DNA of 50,267 bases. Source: an uncultured Phocaeicola sp. (GTDB taxonomy: Bacteria; Bacteroidota; Bacteroidia; Bacteroidales; Bacteroidaceae). The DNA is taken from positions 1 through 50,267 of the forward strand of contig CALUJF010000020.1 in NCBI GenBank assembly GCA_944320855.1, written 5' to 3'. This document shows positions 1 to 8,304 of this stretch, in pieces (the first letter of the stretch is position 1; each line of letters starts with the position of its first letter). The notes under the pieces were generated by a model. The model was not told where the DNA came from and did not search any database. It was given only the letters and a program-made list of their open reading frames with translations. Both the position numbers and the translations under genes were made by a program.

Positions 1-281
1 AAATCCTGCCTGAGAAGTTTGAAGTGAGTGTGGATGGGAAACTGATTGACTTAAACCGTAAGGAATACGATATACTGGTGTATTTCATGCTTCGTCCTAA
101 CAGATTAGTGAACAAAAGTACATTGGCCGAATCCGTATGGGGCGACCATATAGACCAGGTAGACAACTTCGACTTTATATACGCACAGATAAAAAATCTG
201 AGGAAGCGGCTGAAGGATGCAGGTTCCACTCCGGAACTTAAGGCTGTTTATGGTATAGGATATAAATTCGTATTGGAATGA
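1..281 (+). CDS. Response regulator, C-terminal DNA-binding domain (5' partial)
   Basis: The reading frame is open from base 3 and enters from outside the window, so only the last 92 residues are present. They form an OmpR/PhoB-type winged helix: the segment LNRKEYDILVYFML is the helix after the N-terminal beta sheet, VDNFDFIYAQIKNLRKRL is the recognition-helix region, and the chain ends in the YGIGYKF hairpin typical of the family. The missing part would hold the receiver domain with the phosphorylated Asp. The stop overlaps the start of the downstream kinase (ATGA), so the two are translated as a pair. The family binds direct repeats in promoters; the nearby PepSY-like gene is a plausible target, by inference from position only. 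Confidence 0.9.
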   Translation, partial: ILPEKFEVSVDGKLIDLNRKEYDILVYFMLRPNRLVNKSTLAESVWGDHIDQVDNFDFIYAQIKNLRKRLKDAGSTPELKAVYGIGYKFVLE

Positions 282-1543
282 AACTGTTTCACAATGTGAT
301 GCTGCATGTATCTGCTGCATCGGTAGTAGTAATGACTGCCTGGGCGGTGCTTTTCTACTGGGCAATAATAGCTGAAGTGAATGACGAGGTAGACGATTCG
401 CTTGAGGATTATTCAGAGAATCTGATTATCAGGTATCTCAATGGTGAGGATATGCCTTCGCTCAACAATGGTTCAAACAATCAGTTCTATATGTACGATG
501 TGAGTGAGGAATATGCCGAAACATATCCGCAAATATCGTATCGCGACGAGATGGTCTATATCGACGAGAAATTAGAATATGAACCGGCAAGAATCCTGAT
601 GTCAATTTTCAAGACTGACAGCGGGTATAAGGAGTTAGTGGTTTATACTCCAACTATAGATAAAATAGATTTGCAACAGTCTATCTTAGGATGGATAATT
701 GCACTCTATGTCGGTATCATCCTTATATTGTTACTGCTCAATGTGTGGATATTCAGGCGCAATATGAAACCGCTCTATGCTCTTCTGTCATGGTTCAACA
801 ATTACAAGATTGGCAGCGGATATACTCCTCTTTCCACGAAGCAGAACATAACGGAATTCAAGAACCTCTATCAGGCAGTAACTATGTCCGTTGACCGTAA
901 TGAGAAACTATACGAGCAGCAGAAACTCTTTATAGGTAATGCGTCGCATGAGATGCAGACTCCGCTTGCTATATGCCTGAACCGTCTGGAGATGCTTATG
1001 GAGGACGAAAATCTGACAGAAAAGCAGATGGAGGAAATAGCCAAGACACATCAGACGCTTGAAAACATTACGCGCATGAACAAGTCTTTGTTACTCCTGT
1101 GCAAGATTGAGAACGGGCAGTATGCCGATGTAAAAGACGTTTCTGTAAATTCCATGATACATCAATATATAGATGTGTTCAATGAAGTATATGCCTATAA
1201 GAATATAACGGTCAGCCTGTCAGAAACCTCATCCTTACAAATGCGGATAAATGAATCGTTGGCTGTAATGCTTGTTTCCAACCTTCTGAAGAATGCCTAT
1301 CTGCATAACTCGGATAATGGTAGAATTGAAGTCGTTGTAAAGGATAAAGGCTTTATAGTGGCCAATACAGGCGAAAATGCTTTGGATTCCTCGAAGATAT
1401 TCACCCGATTCTACCAGGGAAGTAAGAAAGAAGGTTCCACAGGCTTGGGGTTGGCCTTGGTATATACTATATGTAAGGCAAACAATATAAATATTGTGTA
1501 TGAATTTAAGGACGGAATGCACGCATTTGAGGTTAAGGTGTAG
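278..1543 (+). CDS. Two-component sensor histidine kinase
   Basis: Membrane-bound sensor kinase of 421 residues. Transmembrane segments lie at about 9-31 and 135-158 and enclose a periplasmic sensor domain of about 100 residues. The HisKA dimerisation helix carries the phospho-acceptor His224 in the motif NASHEMQTPLA. The HATPase_c domain follows, with the N-box NLLKNAYLHN (335-344) and G-box GSTGLGLAL (386-394). It would autophosphorylate on ATP and pass the phosphate to the response regulator whose gene it overlaps by 4 bp. It resembles the RprX-type kinases of Bacteroides, but the signal cannot be read from the sequence. The first glycine box (VANTGENA) has Asn where Asp is commoner. Confidence 0.93.
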   Translation: MKLFHNVMLHVSAASVVVMTAWAVLFYWAIIAEVNDEVDDSLEDYSENLIIRYLNGEDMPSLNNGSNNQFYMYDVSEEYAETYPQISYRDEMVYIDEKLEYEPARILMSIFKTDSGYKELVVYTPTIDKIDLQQSILGWIIALYVGIILILLLLNVWIFRRNMKPLYALLSWFNNYKIGSGYTPLSTKQNITEFKNLYQAVTMSVDRNEKLYEQQKLFIGNASHEMQTPLAICLNRLEMLMEDENLTEKQMEEIAKTHQTLENITRMNKSLLLLCKIENGQYADVKDVSVNSMIHQYIDVFNEVYAYKNITVSLSETSSLQMRINESLAVMLVSNLLKNAYLHNSDNGRIEVVVKDKGFIVANTGENALDSSKIFTRFYQGSKKEGSTGLGLALVYTICKANNINIVYEFKDGMHAFEVKV

Positions 1544-1552
1544 AGAAAATTG

Positions 1553-1591
1553 ATTTTTTGCGAAAAAAAATAGGAAAAATCCGATTTTTCC
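1553..1591. promoter_or_regulatory. Two adjacent palindromes between kinase and PepSY-like gene
   Basis: A perfect 9-bp inverted repeat, GGAAAAATC (1573-1581) and GATTTTTCC (1583-1591), is centred on one base. Just upstream, ATTTTTT (1553-1559) faces a run of A (1563-1570) across GCG. In RNA the first pair could form an 8-bp stem with a CCG loop, but no U-run follows, so an operator is as likely as a terminator. It precedes the AT-rich start region of the PepSY-like gene (AATCTTTG near 1615-1622 is one base from the TAnnTTTG consensus). Confidence 0.4.
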
Positions 1592-1667
1592 AGAATCTTT
1601 TCAGTATTGAGTATAATCTTTGCAATATAAAATTAAACACAGTACTAACAATTAAATTTTTATAGTT

Positions 1668-2105
1668 ATGAAAAAGGTTATATTTTTATTCGTTTGCTTG
1701 TTCACAATGTCAGTAATCGCTGTAGCAGATACAGACAAACCTATCCAGATTGGTCAGTTGCCGTTGAAGGCCCAGACATTCATTTCCACTTATTTCAAGA
1801 ATGCAAAGGTTGCAATGGCAAAGCAGGAAACAGACCTGTTCTACAAGAGTTTTGATGTTATCTTCACTTCAGGCGACAAGATTGAATTCGACAAATCTGG
1901 CGAATGGACAGAAGTAAAATGTATCAAGGATGGTGTACCGACACAGATTGTCCCTCAGCAGATAAAGGATTATGTAAACACCAACTATCCTGGTGACAAG
2001 ATTCTGAAGATTGAAAGAAACTCAAGAGAACACGAAATCAAACTTTCAAGCAAATGGGAAATCAAGTTTGACAAACAGTTCAGAGTGATTGATATTGATG
2101 ATTGA
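1668..2105 (+). CDS. Secreted PepSY-like protein
   Basis: Protein of 145 residues with a signal peptide (about 1-20, MKKVIFLFVCLFTMSVIAVA) and two similar halves typical of the PepSY-like/DUF2874 family: 'LPLKAQTFISTYFKNAKV ... KIEFDKSGEWTEV' and 'IPQQIKDYVNTNYPG-like ... WEIKFDKQFRVIDID'. Such proteins are periplasmic, often sit next to two-component systems in Bacteroidales, and have no known enzymatic role. It follows the kinase by 124 bp, so it may be a target or modulator of that system (inference). It is followed by a strong hairpin terminator. Confidence 0.85.
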   Translation: MKKVIFLFVCLFTMSVIAVADTDKPIQIGQLPLKAQTFISTYFKNAKVAMAKQETDLFYKSFDVIFTSGDKIEFDKSGEWTEVKCIKDGVPTQIVPQQIKDYVNTNYPGDKILKIERNSREHEIKLSSKWEIKFDKQFRVIDIDD

Positions 2106-2124
2106 TATAAAAGATAAAAACAAA

Positions 2125-2174
2125 GGCGGTTATATGCTATCGATACGGGGCAGTTGCATATAACTGCCTTTTTT
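2125..2174 (+). terminator. Rho-independent terminator after PepSY-like gene
   Basis: GGCGGTTATATGC (2125-2137) pairs with GCATATAACTGCC (2156-2168) with a single G-U wobble, followed directly by six T. Confidence 0.85.
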
Positions 2175-2334
2175 GTTGATGATACAAAAACAGTGCTATT
2201 AAAGAAAAAATTGTAATTCTCTTGAATATACCTAAAAACCTTTTTAAATGCAAACAATGGAATCAACTGAAATTTGAAGTAATATCTATAGTTGATTATC
2301 CTCTCTTTTAGCTAAAAAAGTCTGCTACTCAGCA

Positions 2335-3585
2335 CTATTTATCCCAATTACCGTATAATATTATTGATTTGGTATTGAAATCTTTTTGCCCTGATATATC
2401 TTCTATAAACTTATTATAATTACCGAATAAGTTACGTCGTGTACCGATGGCTTCCTTTATATACAAGGCAAATTCTAACTGTTTATCAGACTTGAATTCA
2501 GGGTCGTAAGAATAGTTCAGAATATACCGCTTGGTTGCTGGGGTGTCTTGTTCGCTATATATTCTATATTCGCCACTCTTTAATACAGGCATATCTGTGT
2601 TTCTAAAGTCCTCCGAAAAAGCAATTATTTTATATTTACCTACTGCCCAACCGTCTTCTTTTATCCCAATAGGGGTATCTTCAGATAATACTGCTTTCCC
2701 ATGTGGGGGTATTACGATTATCCTTTGGTCAGTGTAAACTGTAGATACGGACGATTCTTTCCCTTTCCCTACATTAACGCCACTCGCCAAGGTATTCGCT
2801 ACTCCGCTAATGCCCAACGCTCCTGTCACAGCACCTAAGTTAAGCCCGGCACCGGTACCGCTACCTTGGTTAACGGTGGTCTGCTGCGAATTATAATATA
2901 CATAATAACTTCCGTCTGGTTCAATTCTGAATGTATTCGCCTTGTCAATATAGATGTTTTTGGAAGTCTTGTTCAGAATCTCAATGTAAAACTTTTTTTG
3001 GAAATATATGTTTTCATCACTGTACCAGCCTGTAACTACTCTGCCATCATAGTCATATGGGTGATCGATCAGACTTTTTTTATCTGTAACAAACGTTACC
3101 TGTATGTCTTCAGAAGACAAAATTGAGGACATGGTGACTCCTAACGTACCATACCAACTATACGCTTTCTTTTCTTTGCCTTTTCGTTTGGTTTTCATGG
3201 CTTCAAACAGCCCGTTTTCTATCTCGTTATACCTCTCAATAAGGGAGGCATTATCCGCTGTTGGTGCGGCTTTTATAGGTTCATTGATAACTTCTGTGGA
3301 TGATGACTCGGCAGAAAGTTGTGACGGAGTGTCATTGAATATGTCTTTGTTTCCGTTCTTATATTTTATCATGAAAACTTCTCCTTTTGACACTATATAC
3401 GAAGGTCCGTCTGGATTTGACCACTTCTTGTACTCAATCTCTTCACTTGAAATTTTCAGTACCTTCACTTCCAGCTCGTCACCGGTTTTCTTGATGAGAA
3501 TATCCTGTGAAAAAGCATTCAAAACCGGAATGAACGCCATTGCTAACAAGCATGTGCTTTTTACAAACTTAATCCTTTTATACAT
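2335..3585 (-). CDS. Secreted hypothetical protein
   Basis: Protein of 416 residues with a signal peptide ending near NAFSQ (about residue 27). After it comes a small beta-rich module (DILIKKTGDELEVKVLKIS...YIVSKGEVFMIKYKNG, about 28-80) that recurs at the N-terminus of many Bacteroidales exported proteins of unknown function. The middle holds a glycine-rich, hydrophobic stretch (GSGTGAGLNLGAVTGALG, about 240-265) that could be a membrane-associated turn region. No catalytic motif is recognised. A perfect TATATTTG (-7 box, minus strand) lies at 3591-3598, only 5 bp before the ATG, which would give an almost leaderless mRNA; no TTG sits at the right distance, so transcription may instead come from the upstream RNA gene's promoter. 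Function unknown. Confidence 0.75.
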   Translation of the reverse strand: MYKRIKFVKSTCLLAMAFIPVLNAFSQDILIKKTGDELEVKVLKISSEEIEYKKWSNPDGPSYIVSKGEVFMIKYKNGNKDIFNDTPSQLSAESSSTEVINEPIKAAPTADNASLIERYNEIENGLFEAMKTKRKGKEKKAYSWYGTLGVTMSSILSSEDIQVTFVTDKKSLIDHPYDYDGRVVTGWYSDENIYFQKKFYIEILNKTSKNIYIDKANTFRIEPDGSYYVYYNSQQTTVNQGSGTGAGLNLGAVTGALGISGVANTLASGVNVGKGKESSVSTVYTDQRIIVIPPHGKAVLSEDTPIGIKEDGWAVGKYKIIAFSEDFRNTDMPVLKSGEYRIYSEQDTPATKRYILNYSYDPEFKSDKQLEFALYIKEAIGTRRNLFGNYNKFIEDISGQKDFNTKSIILYGNWDK

Positions 3586-3629
3586 ACTTACAAATATATG
3601 TCCAGCCAGTTCCTGCTTGACTTTATATT

Positions 3630-3848
3630 ATATAATAAGAAGCGTGGAACTGCATGCCACGTCTTTACGAGAAGGTGGTAGGAATACCTTGTGAACAGAT
3701 GTGAAATAACAGCCCCACGCTATATGCATGGAGACCATTACGCCTTATCTTGTTCACTTGAGATTAGTTTCCTACGCTTTTCTCGTTCAAGAAGAAGACA
3801 TAACGCCTCTATAATTTAAAATATCGTGAATGAAATACCTTTCATCTA
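3630..3848 (-). ncRNA. ssrS: 6S RNA-like structured RNA (candidate ssrS)
   Basis: No protein gene covers this stretch, yet it folds into one long rod. Reading the minus strand: a 10-bp closing stem GTTATGTCTT/AAGACGTGGC (3804-3795 with 3665-3656); ACGAGAA/TTCTCGT (3786-3780 with 3673-3667); a 4x4 internal loop; GTAGGAA/TTCCTAC (3775-3769 with 3684-3678); an asymmetric central bubble of 11 and 6 nt; GTGAACA/TGTTCAC (3757-3751 with 3697-3691); and an apical hairpin CTCCATGC/GCGTGGGG with loop ATATA. A rod with closing stem, large central bubble and apical hairpin, about 200 nt long, is the architecture of 6S RNA, which binds RNA polymerase. A consensus -7 box lies upstream. Ends are estimated. 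Identification rests on structure, not on a model search. Confidence 0.6.
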
Positions 3849-3852
3849 ATCG

Positions 3853-3860
3853 CAAAGATA
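3853..3860 (-). promoter_or_regulatory. Promoter -7 box for the structured RNA
   Basis: TATCTTTG on the minus strand matches the Bacteroidota TAnnTTTG element exactly and would start transcription near 3846. No clear TTG is seen at -33. No comparable element was found on the plus strand side, which supports the minus orientation of the RNA. Confidence 0.55.
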
Positions 3861-4059
3861 CGAAGAATATTCGTGATTTGTTATATATTGTGTCCTTTTT
3901 TCAGGTTTTTCTTCCACTAAATTACAGGATTATTTCCATCAGGAAAAATTTCAATATTAAGGACTGGTGTCAAAAACTAGTATCGTTTTGAGTACATTAA
4001 CATAAACATTAAAATATATGCCTGACGGCTTGTGGCGTACTTTTCAACTGTATATCAAC

Positions 4060-4093
4060 AAAATAGCCCCAACTTTTTTTCAAGTTGAGGCTA
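4060..4093 (-). terminator. Terminator of guaA
   Basis: On the minus strand TAGCCTCAACTT (4093-4082) pairs with AAGTTGGGGCTA (4075-4064) with one G-U wobble, followed by TTTT. It lies 40 bp after the guaA stop. Confidence 0.8.
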
Positions 4094-4132
4094 CTCCAAA
4101 TACCTTTAGAAAGGCTATAAATAGGGTTTAAA

Positions 4133-5686
4133 TTACTCCCATTCAATTGTTGCAGGTGGTTTTGAAGAGATATCGTAGCAAACGCGGTTTACGCCTTTTA
4201 CTTTGTTGATGATATCGTTTGAAACCTTTGCCATGAACTCGTATGGAAGATGAGCCCAGTCGGCAGTCATGGCATCTGTACTTGTTACGGCACGCAATGC
4301 AACGGCACGTTCGTAAGTACGTTCGTCACCCATTACACCTACGCTCTGTACAGGCAACAGGATAACACCTGCCTGCCATACTTGGTGGTAGAGTGCTGTC
4401 TCGTTACCGTTAGCATCCTTAGTCTTCCAGTCACGCAATCCCTGAATGAAGATGTCGTCTGCATCTTGAAGGATACGTACTTTCTCACGAGTTATATCTC
4501 CAAGAATACGTACAGCCAAACCAGGACCAGGGAAAGGATGACGAGTGATAAGATGTTCAGGCATTCCAAGTTCTCTACCTACACGGCGAACTTCGTCCTT
4601 GAACAACAGACGCAATGGTTCACAAAGTTTCAAGTTCATCTTTTCAGGCAGACCACCTACGTTGTGGTGACTCTTGATTACTGTACCTGTGATAGAAAGA
4701 GACTCGATGCAGTCAGGATAGATAGTACCCTGAGCCAACCATTTAACGTCCTGTATCTTGTGAGCTTCTTCGTCGAATACGTCGATGAAGCCTTTACCTA
4801 TAATCTTACGTTTGCGTTCAGGTTCTGTAACACCGGCCAGTTCGCTGAAGAACTTCTCGCTTGCATCAACACCGATAACGTTAAGACCGAGGCATTCATA
4901 GTCGTGAAGCACGTTTTTGAATTCGTTCTTACGCAACATACCGTGGTCTACGAAGATACATGTAAGGTTCTTGCCGATAGCCTTGTTAAGAAGAACTGCT
5001 GCTACTGATGAATCAACACCACCGCTCAAACCAAGAACTACCTTATCATCGCCAAGCTGAGCCTTGAGTTCGGCTACTGTAGTTTCGATGAATGATGCTG
5101 CGCTCCAGTCCTGCTTACCGCCGCAGATATCAACTACGAAGTTTTTCAGAAGCAGAGTACCGTCTTCAGAGTGGAATACTTCCGGATGGAACTGAACTCC
5201 CCAAAGCTTTTCGTTCTTTGCCTGATAAGCAGCTACTGCTACCTTGTCGGTAGAAGCTATGATTTCGAAGTTTTCAGGTATTGCTGTGATTGTGTCACCA
5301 TGACTCATCCATACCTGTGAATTCTCGCGGATTCCTTTGAGAAGAGGATTCTGATGGTCGAACTTAGCCAGGTGTGCACGTCCGTATTCGCGTGTGTTGG
5401 CAGGTTCTACCTTACCTCCGTTGGTGTATGCCATGAACTGTGCGCCATAGCATATACCTAAGATAGGATATTTGCCACGGATGTCAGTAAGGTCAACCTT
5501 GAAGGCCTTTTCATCATAAACTGAGAATGGACTACCTGAAAGGATTACACCAATAACAGACGGATCATTGTGTGGGAACTTGTTGTAGGGAACAATCTCG
5601 CAATACATGTTCAGTTCGCGGACACGGCGACCGATGAGCTGTGTAGTCTGTGAACCGAAGTCGAGAATAATAATCTTTTCCTGCAT
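4133..5686 (-). CDS. guaA: GMP synthase (glutamine-hydrolysing)
   Basis: Converts XMP to GMP using ATP and glutamine, the last step of guanine nucleotide synthesis. The 517-residue length fits the two-domain bacterial enzyme. The class I glutamine amidotransferase domain has nucleophile Cys79 (ILGICYGAQ) with His167 and Glu169 (QFHPEVFHS). The ATP-pyrophosphatase domain starts with the P-loop SGGVDSS (221-227), and the C-terminal dimerisation domain ends in the conserved ATIEWE. It is a single-gene unit: its own -7 box lies upstream and its own terminator downstream. Confidence 0.98.
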   Translation of the reverse strand: MQEKIIILDFGSQTTQLIGRRVRELNMYCEIVPYNKFPHNDPSVIGVILSGSPFSVYDEKAFKVDLTDIRGKYPILGICYGAQFMAYTNGGKVEPANTREYGRAHLAKFDHQNPLLKGIRENSQVWMSHGDTITAIPENFEIIASTDKVAVAAYQAKNEKLWGVQFHPEVFHSEDGTLLLKNFVVDICGGKQDWSAASFIETTVAELKAQLGDDKVVLGLSGGVDSSVAAVLLNKAIGKNLTCIFVDHGMLRKNEFKNVLHDYECLGLNVIGVDASEKFFSELAGVTEPERKRKIIGKGFIDVFDEEAHKIQDVKWLAQGTIYPDCIESLSITGTVIKSHHNVGGLPEKMNLKLCEPLRLLFKDEVRRVGRELGMPEHLITRHPFPGPGLAVRILGDITREKVRILQDADDIFIQGLRDWKTKDANGNETALYHQVWQAGVILLPVQSVGVMGDERTYERAVALRAVTSTDAMTADWAHLPYEFMAKVSNDIINKVKGVNRVCYDISSKPPATIEWE

Positions 5687-5716
5687 ATAAGTTTATTGGT
5701 TAAAATAATAACTGCG

Positions 5717-5724
5717 CAAAGTTA
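5717..5724 (-). promoter_or_regulatory. Promoter -7 box for guaA
   Basis: TAACTTTG on the minus strand matches TAnnTTTG; transcription would begin near 5711, leaving a leader of about 25 nt. No TTG is seen at -33. Confidence 0.5.
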
Positions 5725-5796
5725 ATAAAAAGTAGGGATATTGTTTTTATAAAAGCGCAATAAAATGTATCTAAGCGTCAATAATCCCTGTTTTCG

Positions 5797-6588
5797 TCAC
5801 ACTTTACCTTCCAGCCAGGCATCAATCATCTGCCTTGCTATGCTCAGTTTCTTCGGAATTTCCGGCATATTGTCGCGCGAATAGAACTCTCCGGCACTGA
5901 GCTCTTCATCCTGAAGCTTGATGGTTCCGCTTTCGTAATCGGCTATGAAACCTATCATTATACCGCTCGGATAAGGCCACGGCTGACTGCCGAAGTATCT
6001 CAGATTCTTGATTTTGAGTTCGGTCTCTTCCATTACTTCGCGGCGTATGCATTCTTCGAGTGTTTCGCCGGCCTCAAGGAATCCTGCTACAAGTCCTTTG
6101 TACTGTCCGCGGAAGTTCTTGGCATGCACTAACAGTACCTGGTCGTCTTTCTTTATGAGAACTATAACGGCAGGTGAAATGCGAGGATAAAACTCCTGAC
6201 GGCATTCCGGGCATCGTTTGGCGATAGGAGATACCTGTACTGTAGGAACACCGCACATAGGGCAGTAGCGGCTGTTCTTGTCCCAGTTCAATATCTGCGA
6301 TGCTTTTCCGGCTCTGTAGTATTCTTCGAACGGAAGGACATCGTACGAGGCTCTCAGGTCCTTCATCATCATTTCGCTGTCCTCATTTCCGGGAACGGGT
6401 GAATATATGGCATATGCCTTTGCCGTGTGGCCGTAAATATCTCCGATGGTATGTACGGTACTGCCAACGGGAACTGTCACCGGTGGCTTTTCTCCATAAG
6501 GAATGTGATATTTACCTTCGGAGTCTTTTACTATCAGAAGTTGTCCGGAGTTGAATACAAACCATCCGAATATTTCTTTTTCTTCCAT
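5797..6588 (-). CDS. nudC: NAD+/NADH pyrophosphatase (Nudix, NudC type)
   Basis: Hydrolyses NADH to NMNH and AMP and, in characterised relatives, removes NAD caps from RNA. The 263-residue protein has the full NudC layout: an N-terminal domain, a zinc ribbon with Cys109, Cys112, Cys126 and Cys129 (CPMC...CPEC), and a Nudix domain with the box starting GFLEAGE (169-175) and ending REVMEETEL (183-191). The NudC-specific SQPWPYPSG motif is at 201-209. The usual Gly near the end of the Nudix box is Glu here (EETEL), a small departure. The next upstream gene, also on the minus strand, ends 78 bp away. Confidence 0.93.
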   Translation of the reverse strand: MEEKEIFGWFVFNSGQLLIVKDSEGKYHIPYGEKPPVTVPVGSTVHTIGDIYGHTAKAYAIYSPVPGNEDSEMMMKDLRASYDVLPFEEYYRAGKASQILNWDKNSRYCPMCGVPTVQVSPIAKRCPECRQEFYPRISPAVIVLIKKDDQVLLVHAKNFRGQYKGLVAGFLEAGETLEECIRREVMEETELKIKNLRYFGSQPWPYPSGIMIGFIADYESGTIKLQDEELSAGEFYSRDNMPEIPKKLSIARQMIDAWLEGKV

Positions 6589-6666
6589 TTTATATTATAT
6601 TAATAGGTGTTTAAATGCTATTTAAATAGTGTTTAAACAGCTTTTAAAAGCCTTTGCAAAACTCTT

Positions 6667-7227
6667 TCAACAGTCACCGAGATTTACTTTCTCGAATTTA
6701 TAACCCATTCTTTTCAGCTGTATGGCTGCTCCCGTTCTGTACATCACTCTGACGGCACGTGTGAATACATGAAATGCCACAGGACTTTGCGGCTCAATCT
6801 GTTCATGTCTGATAAGGTCTATCGCCTTTTGGGCACATCTTCTTATCATTTCTTCAAGATTCTTTGCTTCTTCGCTGTCGAGCGGAATACCTACAACATC
6901 TCTTATAAGATGCTCGTCCATATCGTCGAATCCCTGCTCGCCGTAAAAGTCCTTATATTTCGCTTTGGAGATGGTATTCCAGTCTATATCCCATCCGAAG
7001 GCTACGGCTATACCAAGATAAGCAGCCCATGCCACAGATACGGTAGGGTACTCCTGAACCTGTTCCACTGCATCGGCAATGTATTCCGGAGCAAGTACCT
7101 GCCAGTAGTCGTCTATGTCGTCTGTGGCAAGCAGCTTGCCGTCTAAGAATTTATAGTTAGTGCAAAGTCGCAATATCTCCTGCTGAAGCTTTTCTTCAAA
7201 ATTGTCTAAATAGTCTTTTAATTCCAT
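6667..7227 (-). CDS. Conserved hypothetical protein
   Basis: Acidic, mostly helical protein of 186 residues without signal peptide or membrane segment. The ATG at 7227 (MELKDYLDNFEE) is preferred; an upstream TTG at 7275 would add 16 residues that do not look structured. Features include WAAYLGIAVAFGWDIDW in the middle and FHVFTRAVRVMYRTGAAIQLKRMGY near the end. It looks like a cytoplasmic Bacteroidales family of unknown function. It is divergent from the ADP-ribosylglycohydrolase and lies upstream of nudC on the same strand. Confidence 0.7.
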   Translation of the reverse strand: MELKDYLDNFEEKLQQEILRLCTNYKFLDGKLLATDDIDDYWQVLAPEYIADAVEQVQEYPTVSVAWAAYLGIAVAFGWDIDWNTISKAKYKDFYGEQGFDDMDEHLIRDVVGIPLDSEEAKNLEEMIRRCAQKAIDLIRHEQIEPQSPVAFHVFTRAVRVMYRTGAAIQLKRMGYKFEKVNLGDC

Positions 7228-7337
7228 GATTTGAAAATTTTGTGCAATATTCGCAAAAACGGACAATATATGCAATTAAACAGTCATTTGTTTTATGAAA
7301 TTTCTAATTTCAGAAGCTGTATACGATAATAAAATCC

Positions 7338-7345
7338 TATCTTTA
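7338..7345 (+). promoter_or_regulatory. Near-consensus -7 box
   Basis: TATCTTTA differs from TAnnTTTG only at the last base and lies 26 bp before the ADP-ribosylglycohydrolase start. Confidence 0.35.
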
Positions 7346-7371
7346 CATAAAATCAAAAAAGTACAATCTAT

Positions 7372-8235
7372 ATGTTAGGTGCAATAATAGGAGATATTGC
7401 AGGTTCTGTATATGAATTCAGCAATACGAAGGATTATAATTTCGAGATGTTCCCTCGCAGAAGTAATTTCACTGACGATACTGTGATGACCATGGCTGTG
7501 GCGGAGTGGGCTATGAAGAACGATATAAATGCTGAGGCAGATGTCCAGACCCGTCTGCTGGAGGAAACGATGGTTGATATGGCAATAAACGTTCCGTGTC
7601 CGATGGGAGGATATGGAGGCGGATTCCATACATGGCTTTTCCATCCGGAAAGGCTTATAGATTATCGTACCGGGAAACCTGCCTCCGGTCGCTGTCCCTA
7701 TAACTCGTGGGGAAACGGTTCTGCCATGCGTACATCTGCCATCGGCTGGCTGTATGGTGATATGGAAACTACATTGCGTGTGGCCGAAACAGCTGCTGCC
7801 ATAACGCACAATCATCTTGAAGGGATAAAGGGGGCACAGGCCGTTTCGGCAGCTATCTTTTTGGCAAGGAACGGTGCCTCTAAGGATGATATCAAAGAGT
7901 TTATTACTGCGAAATTTCATTACAATCTTGATACGCCGTGGAAATATTTGCACAAGGCTTACGGATGGGATTCAAGCTGTCAGGGAACAGTGCCGCAGGC
8001 TATCATCTCCTTCCTGTCGAGTAATGATTTTGAGAGTGCCATACGCAGGGCAATATCCATTGGCGGTGACAGTGATACACTTGCTTGCATCACAGGTAGC
8101 ATATCGGAAGCATATTATAAGTTTATTCCTGAATATATGGTGGAAAAGGCAATGTCTTTGATTCCGGCGAGGTTCAAGAAGGTGTTGGAGATGATGGGTG
8201 AGAGGGGATATTGTTATTATAAAAACATACTTTAA
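7372..8235 (+). CDS. ADP-ribosylglycohydrolase family protein
   Basis: DraG/ARH-type hydrolase of 287 residues that would remove ADP-ribose from proteins or small molecules using two divalent metals. The family opening GAIIGDIAGSVYE (3-15) is followed by the metal-binding TDDTVMT (about 34-40). The mid-region has NSWGNGSAMRTS and THNHLEGIKGAQ, and the second metal motif GGDSDTLACITG lies near residue 225. All metal-ligand motifs are intact, so the enzyme should be active; the substrate is not predictable. No ADP-ribosyltransferase gene was seen in this window, so it is a solitary eraser. It has its own promoter-like element. Confidence 0.9.
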   Translation: MLGAIIGDIAGSVYEFSNTKDYNFEMFPRRSNFTDDTVMTMAVAEWAMKNDINAEADVQTRLLEETMVDMAINVPCPMGGYGGGFHTWLFHPERLIDYRTGKPASGRCPYNSWGNGSAMRTSAIGWLYGDMETTLRVAETAAAITHNHLEGIKGAQAVSAAIFLARNGASKDDIKEFITAKFHYNLDTPWKYLHKAYGWDSSCQGTVPQAIISFLSSNDFESAIRRAISIGGDSDTLACITGSISEAYYKFIPEYMVEKAMSLIPARFKKVLEMMGERGYCYYKNIL

Positions 8236-8243
8236 TGAAAGTG

Positions 8244-8274
8244 TTGTTGTTCAGAAACTTATTAATTATATTTG
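8244..8274 (+). promoter_or_regulatory. Promoter for YhcG-type nuclease gene
   Basis: TTG (8244-8246), 20 bp, then TATATTTG (8267-8274): a full match to the Bacteroidota promoter. Transcription would start near 8280, about 25 nt before the ATG. Confidence 0.7.
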
Positions 8275-8304
8275 TAAAGTATAGAAGTATAAATTATTTA
8301 GGAA

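Noticed and set aside
3646-3672. Plus-strand terminator or attenuator for a plus-strand RNA
   Set aside because: The CGTGG/CCACG stem can form on either strand, but the only consensus -7 box near the structured region reads on the minus strand.
4250-5008. 252-residue open frame antisense to guaA
   Set aside because: guaA is intact on the other strand with all catalytic motifs; the antisense translation matches nothing.
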